DNA from: DAOMOD01 sp964526035
Lineage (GTDB): Bacteria; Pseudomonadota; Gammaproteobacteria; Xanthomonadales; BPKI01
Reading direction: 5' to 3'
NCBI GenBank assembly: GCA_964526035.1
Contig: CAZGKE010000155.1
Span: 1-7,900 of the forward strand
Length of the DNA: 7,900 nucleotides
The position numbers and the translations under genes were made by a program. The notes below the pieces were generated by a model, which saw only the letters and a program-made list of their open reading frames with translations, was not told the DNA's origin and made no database searches. Below, one piece after another: positions 6,255-7,900 of this stretch; the stretch's first letter is position 1; each line of letters starts with the position of its first letter.

Positions 6255-6263
6255 GGGCTTGGC

Positions 6264-7220
6264 TCAAACGTGCAGCTTGCGAGGTACCCGCGGCGTGCCG
6301 GCGTCGCATTCGAGCGCTTGCCGGTCCCATTCGGCCAGGTCCGCAGCGGCCTTGTAGGTTGATTGCAGGAAGCGCATCAGGTCGCCCTCGGGATTGGCGC
6401 TGGTGCGCACGGCCTCGTAGGGCAGCAGGAACTCGCCAAGCTTCTTGTCGAAGCGGGCCGCCGCCGGCTCGACGGCATGGTCGGCAAACCCGTCGGGCGC
6501 AGGGTAGGCGTAGGAATAGAACATCGGCTCGTCCACCCCGCCGCCGCCCGGCCAGAATCCGGCGGAAGACACCTCATGGCTATAGGCCTCCTGCGCAACT
6601 TCGTCGGGAAGCGCCGGAACCTTGCCCGGATGAAGGGGCGCCTTGCGGCCCGAAAACCGGGTGACGGCCAGATCGAACGATCCCCAGAACAGATGCACGG
6701 GCGAGACCTTGCCGAGAAAACCGGTGCGAAACCGCGTGAACACGCGCTCGATCCGCACCAAGGCATCGTGGAATCGCCGGACCGCCTCCCGGTCGTATGG
6801 CCGCAGCGCAGTGTCCTGGGCAAACGGCTTCGCGTTCGGGATCTCGTTGGGAGCGCCATGGATGTCCATACGCCCGCCGAGCCGCGCCACCATGCGGGTC
6901 GTGCGTTCCAGGAACTCGCTCACGCTCATCGCCTCCAGCGGGAAGCTCTCGCGCGCATCGCGGGCTTCACCCACGAGCGCGTGCTCGTGGAAGTCGAAGG
7001 TCAACGTGATGTCTGCTCCGTCGTCGGGCACGGAACCCGTCGTAAGGCCACGCGGCGTGACATAAGACGTGGCATGCCAGGAGTGGTTCACCCACGGCGT
7101 GTGCGCGAACCGGTACTTGCCAACGATCTGGCTCCACAGGTGCAGGGCGGTGCAGGTTTCCGCCCAGGCGTCGTAAGGTAGGGAAGGCCAGTCGTTCCTG
7201 CTGCCGGTTTTGCTGTTCAT
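6264..7220 (-). CDS. DUF5996 family protein, function unknown
   Basis: A 318-residue cytoplasmic-looking protein with no signal peptide or membrane segment. It fits DUF5996 by its opening pattern WPSLPYDAWAETCTALHLWS (11-30), QIVGK (31-35), NHSWHATSYVTPRGLTT (45-61) and FDFHEH (75-80). Later come SPVHLFWGSFDLAVTRFSGR (about 173-192), GFWPGGG (221-227) and MFYSYAYPAPDGF (233-245). Several conserved-looking His residues (26, 46, 49, 78, 80) and aromatic residues could form a ligand or metal pocket, but no biochemical role is established and I assign none. The ATG at 7220-7218 has GGAG about 8 bases upstream. It overlaps the stop of the glutathione S-transferase-like gene by 4 bases (ATGA), so the two are probably translated together. 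Codon use is less GC-extreme than in the polyene genes, and nothing links it to that pathway. Confidence 0.85.
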   Translation of the reverse strand: MNSKTGSRNDWPSLPYDAWAETCTALHLWSQIVGKYRFAHTPWVNHSWHATSYVTPRGLTTGSVPDDGADITLTFDFHEHALVGEARDARESFPLEAMSVSEFLERTTRMVARLGGRMDIHGAPNEIPNAKPFAQDTALRPYDREAVRRFHDALVRIERVFTRFRTGFLGKVSPVHLFWGSFDLAVTRFSGRKAPLHPGKVPALPDEVAQEAYSHEVSSAGFWPGGGGVDEPMFYSYAYPAPDGFADHAVEPAAARFDKKLGEFLLPYEAVRTSANPEGDLMRFLQSTYKAAADLAEWDRQALECDAGTPRVPRKLHV

Positions 7221-7843
7221 CCGACCGGCTCCATCAATTGGCGCGCGAGTGCCTGCTTCACGCCTTCATCGGACTCCATTCGCGCGCGGTACGCCTTCAA
7301 CGTCGGATAGGCGTCGATCGACAGCGGTGTCTTCCCGATCCAGCGCGTCAACACATAGAGGAAAGTATCGGCAAGGGAACGTTGCCCCAGGTACCACTCG
7401 CCGCCGTTCTCGCGGAGTGTTTCCTCCATCCTCTGGTAGTGGTCGGCGAGTTTTTCGTACGTCTTGAGCTTCACTTCCTTCTGCGCCTCTGCGCTCTCGG
7501 CGAACTTCCGCGTATTGAAGTGACCGCCGTAGGTGGCATGCACTTCCGAGGTCATGTAGGCCAGGGCTTCGGCTTCCTGGCGGCCGAGTCGCGTGCCTGG
7601 AGTATGGCCTTCGTTTCCGTACGTGGCGCCGAGCCACGACAGGATTGCTGCCGCTTCGGTCAGCACGTCGCCGTCATCGAAACGCACGGCCGGTACCTGG
7701 CCCTTGGGGTTGATGGCGAGGTATTCCGCCTTCTTCTGATCGCCGTAGGCGATGTTTTGGACATCGACTGGAGCGTCGAGCCAAGCCACGGCGATGTTCG
7801 GCGAAAGCGAGCACGTTTCGGGCATCGTATAGAGTGTCGGCAT
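7217..7843 (-). CDS. Glutathione S-transferase-like protein
   Basis: A 208-residue protein of usual bacterial GST length. The N-terminal thioredoxin-like domain (about 1-75) has MPTLYTMPETCSLSPNIA, in which Cys11-Ser12 lie where Beta-class bacterial GSTs have their cysteine. The glutathione-site segments INPKGQVPAV (44-53, cis-Pro51) and LTEAAAILSWL (61-71) follow; the residue after Glu63 is Ala64 where Ser or Gly is more usual. The C-terminal helical domain has RSLADTFLYVLTRW, the conserved Ser-x-Ala-Asp capping box. It probably binds glutathione and conjugates or reduces an electrophile; the substrate is unknown. The start is ATG 7843-7841, with GAGGAG at 7856-7851 seven bases away. An in-frame TTG at 7858 would bury that ribosome binding site in the coding region. 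It is first of a two-gene run with the DUF5996 gene. Confidence 0.92.
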   Translation of the reverse strand: MPTLYTMPETCSLSPNIAVAWLDAPVDVQNIAYGDQKKAEYLAINPKGQVPAVRFDDGDVLTEAAAILSWLGATYGNEGHTPGTRLGRQEAEALAYMTSEVHATYGGHFNTRKFAESAEAQKEVKLKTYEKLADHYQRMEETLRENGGEWYLGQRSLADTFLYVLTRWIGKTPLSIDAYPTLKAYRARMESDEGVKQALARQLMEPVG

Positions 7844-7900
7844 GGGAGTTCTCCTCAAGTGTTCCGGTGGACTCGCTGGGCGAGTGCGCCGCCAGGGATG
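7844..7900 (-). promoter_or_regulatory. Leader of the GST-DUF5996 operon with strong ribosome binding site
   Basis: The 57 bases upstream of the GST start carry a good Shine-Dalgarno sequence (GAGGAG on minus, 7856-7851), which fixes the start. No clear promoter is visible in the short remainder. One minus-strand frame stays open from the right edge to a TGA at 7857-7855, so this might instead be the end of an upstream gene in the same operon; 14 codons are too few to decide. Confidence 0.4.

Larger units (their letters stand above)
5944..6263. other. Non-coding region between convergent operons
   Basis: About 320 bases separate the dehydratase stop from the stop of the minus-strand DUF5996 gene. 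Open frames crossing it are rich in Arg/Ser/Pro, have no recognisable domain, and look spurious. It holds a pair of inverted 19-base arms, a 6-bp GC hairpin inside the right arm region, and a hairpin near 6239-6254, all listed separately. I see no rho-independent terminator with a T-tract for the plus-strand operon. The sequence is slightly less GC-rich than the cluster. Confidence 0.7.

Noticed and set aside
6007..6362. Small open frames on both strands in the 5944-6263 gap
   Set aside because: Low-complexity Arg/Ser/Pro translations that overlap the inverted repeat and the end of the DUF5996 gene, with no supporting start signals.
6363..7181. Plus-strand open frame of 272 codons antisense to the DUF5996 gene
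   Set aside because: No recognisable domain and no good ribosome binding site; the minus-strand product has clear family motifs and coupling to the GST gene.
7855..7900. Possible C-terminus of another minus-strand gene upstream of the GST
   Set aside because: An open frame to a TGA at 7857-7855 exists, but 14 codons at the window edge are too few to support a gene call.
1..7900. CRISPR array, tRNA, rRNA, toxin-antitoxin or phage-defence genes
   Set aside because: No regularly spaced repeats, cloverleaf or rRNA-like segments, and no proteins of those families were seen on either strand.

Overview
The window looks like GC-rich gammaproteobacterial DNA, most likely of the Xanthomonas/Lysobacter type. 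That placement is an inference. It rests on the strong G/C bias at third codon positions and on the main locus, which resembles the aryl polyene (APE)/xanthomonadin yellow-pigment clusters of that group. No rRNA, tRNA, CRISPR array or intact transposase was seen.

Positions 1-192 (minus strand) hold the N-terminus of an FAD-dependent halogenase-like oxidoreductase that runs off the left edge. A roughly 200-base divergent intergenic region follows, with a small dyad and a short direct repeat. From 390 to 5943 seven plus-strand genes are packed with overlapping starts and stops: acyl carrier protein, COG4648-type membrane protein, ApeI-like dehydratase, LpxL-like acyltransferase, LolA-related periplasmic protein, MMPL/RND-type exporter and ApeP-like dehydratase. 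In the APE scheme the chain grows on the carrier protein. The two hot-dog dehydratases make the conjugated double bonds, the acyltransferase moves the polyene to a lipid anchor, and the LolA-like protein and MMPL pump are thought to carry the product to the outer membrane. No aryl-activating ligase, ketosynthase, ketoreductase or thioesterase is present here, so the pathway must be completed from outside the window.

Positions 5944-6263 are non-coding. They hold a 19-bp inverted repeat (18 of 19 bases matching) that looks like a dispersed repeat remnant, and a hairpin just past the convergent operon. From 6264 to 7843 (minus strand) a two-gene operon encodes a glutathione S-transferase-like protein followed by a DUF5996 protein. 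It looks unrelated to the polyene locus.

The most notable points are the reduced gene content of the APE block, loss of the expected acidic residue in the ApeI-like dehydratase, a 68-base coding overlap, and the inverted repeat at the right border of the cluster.
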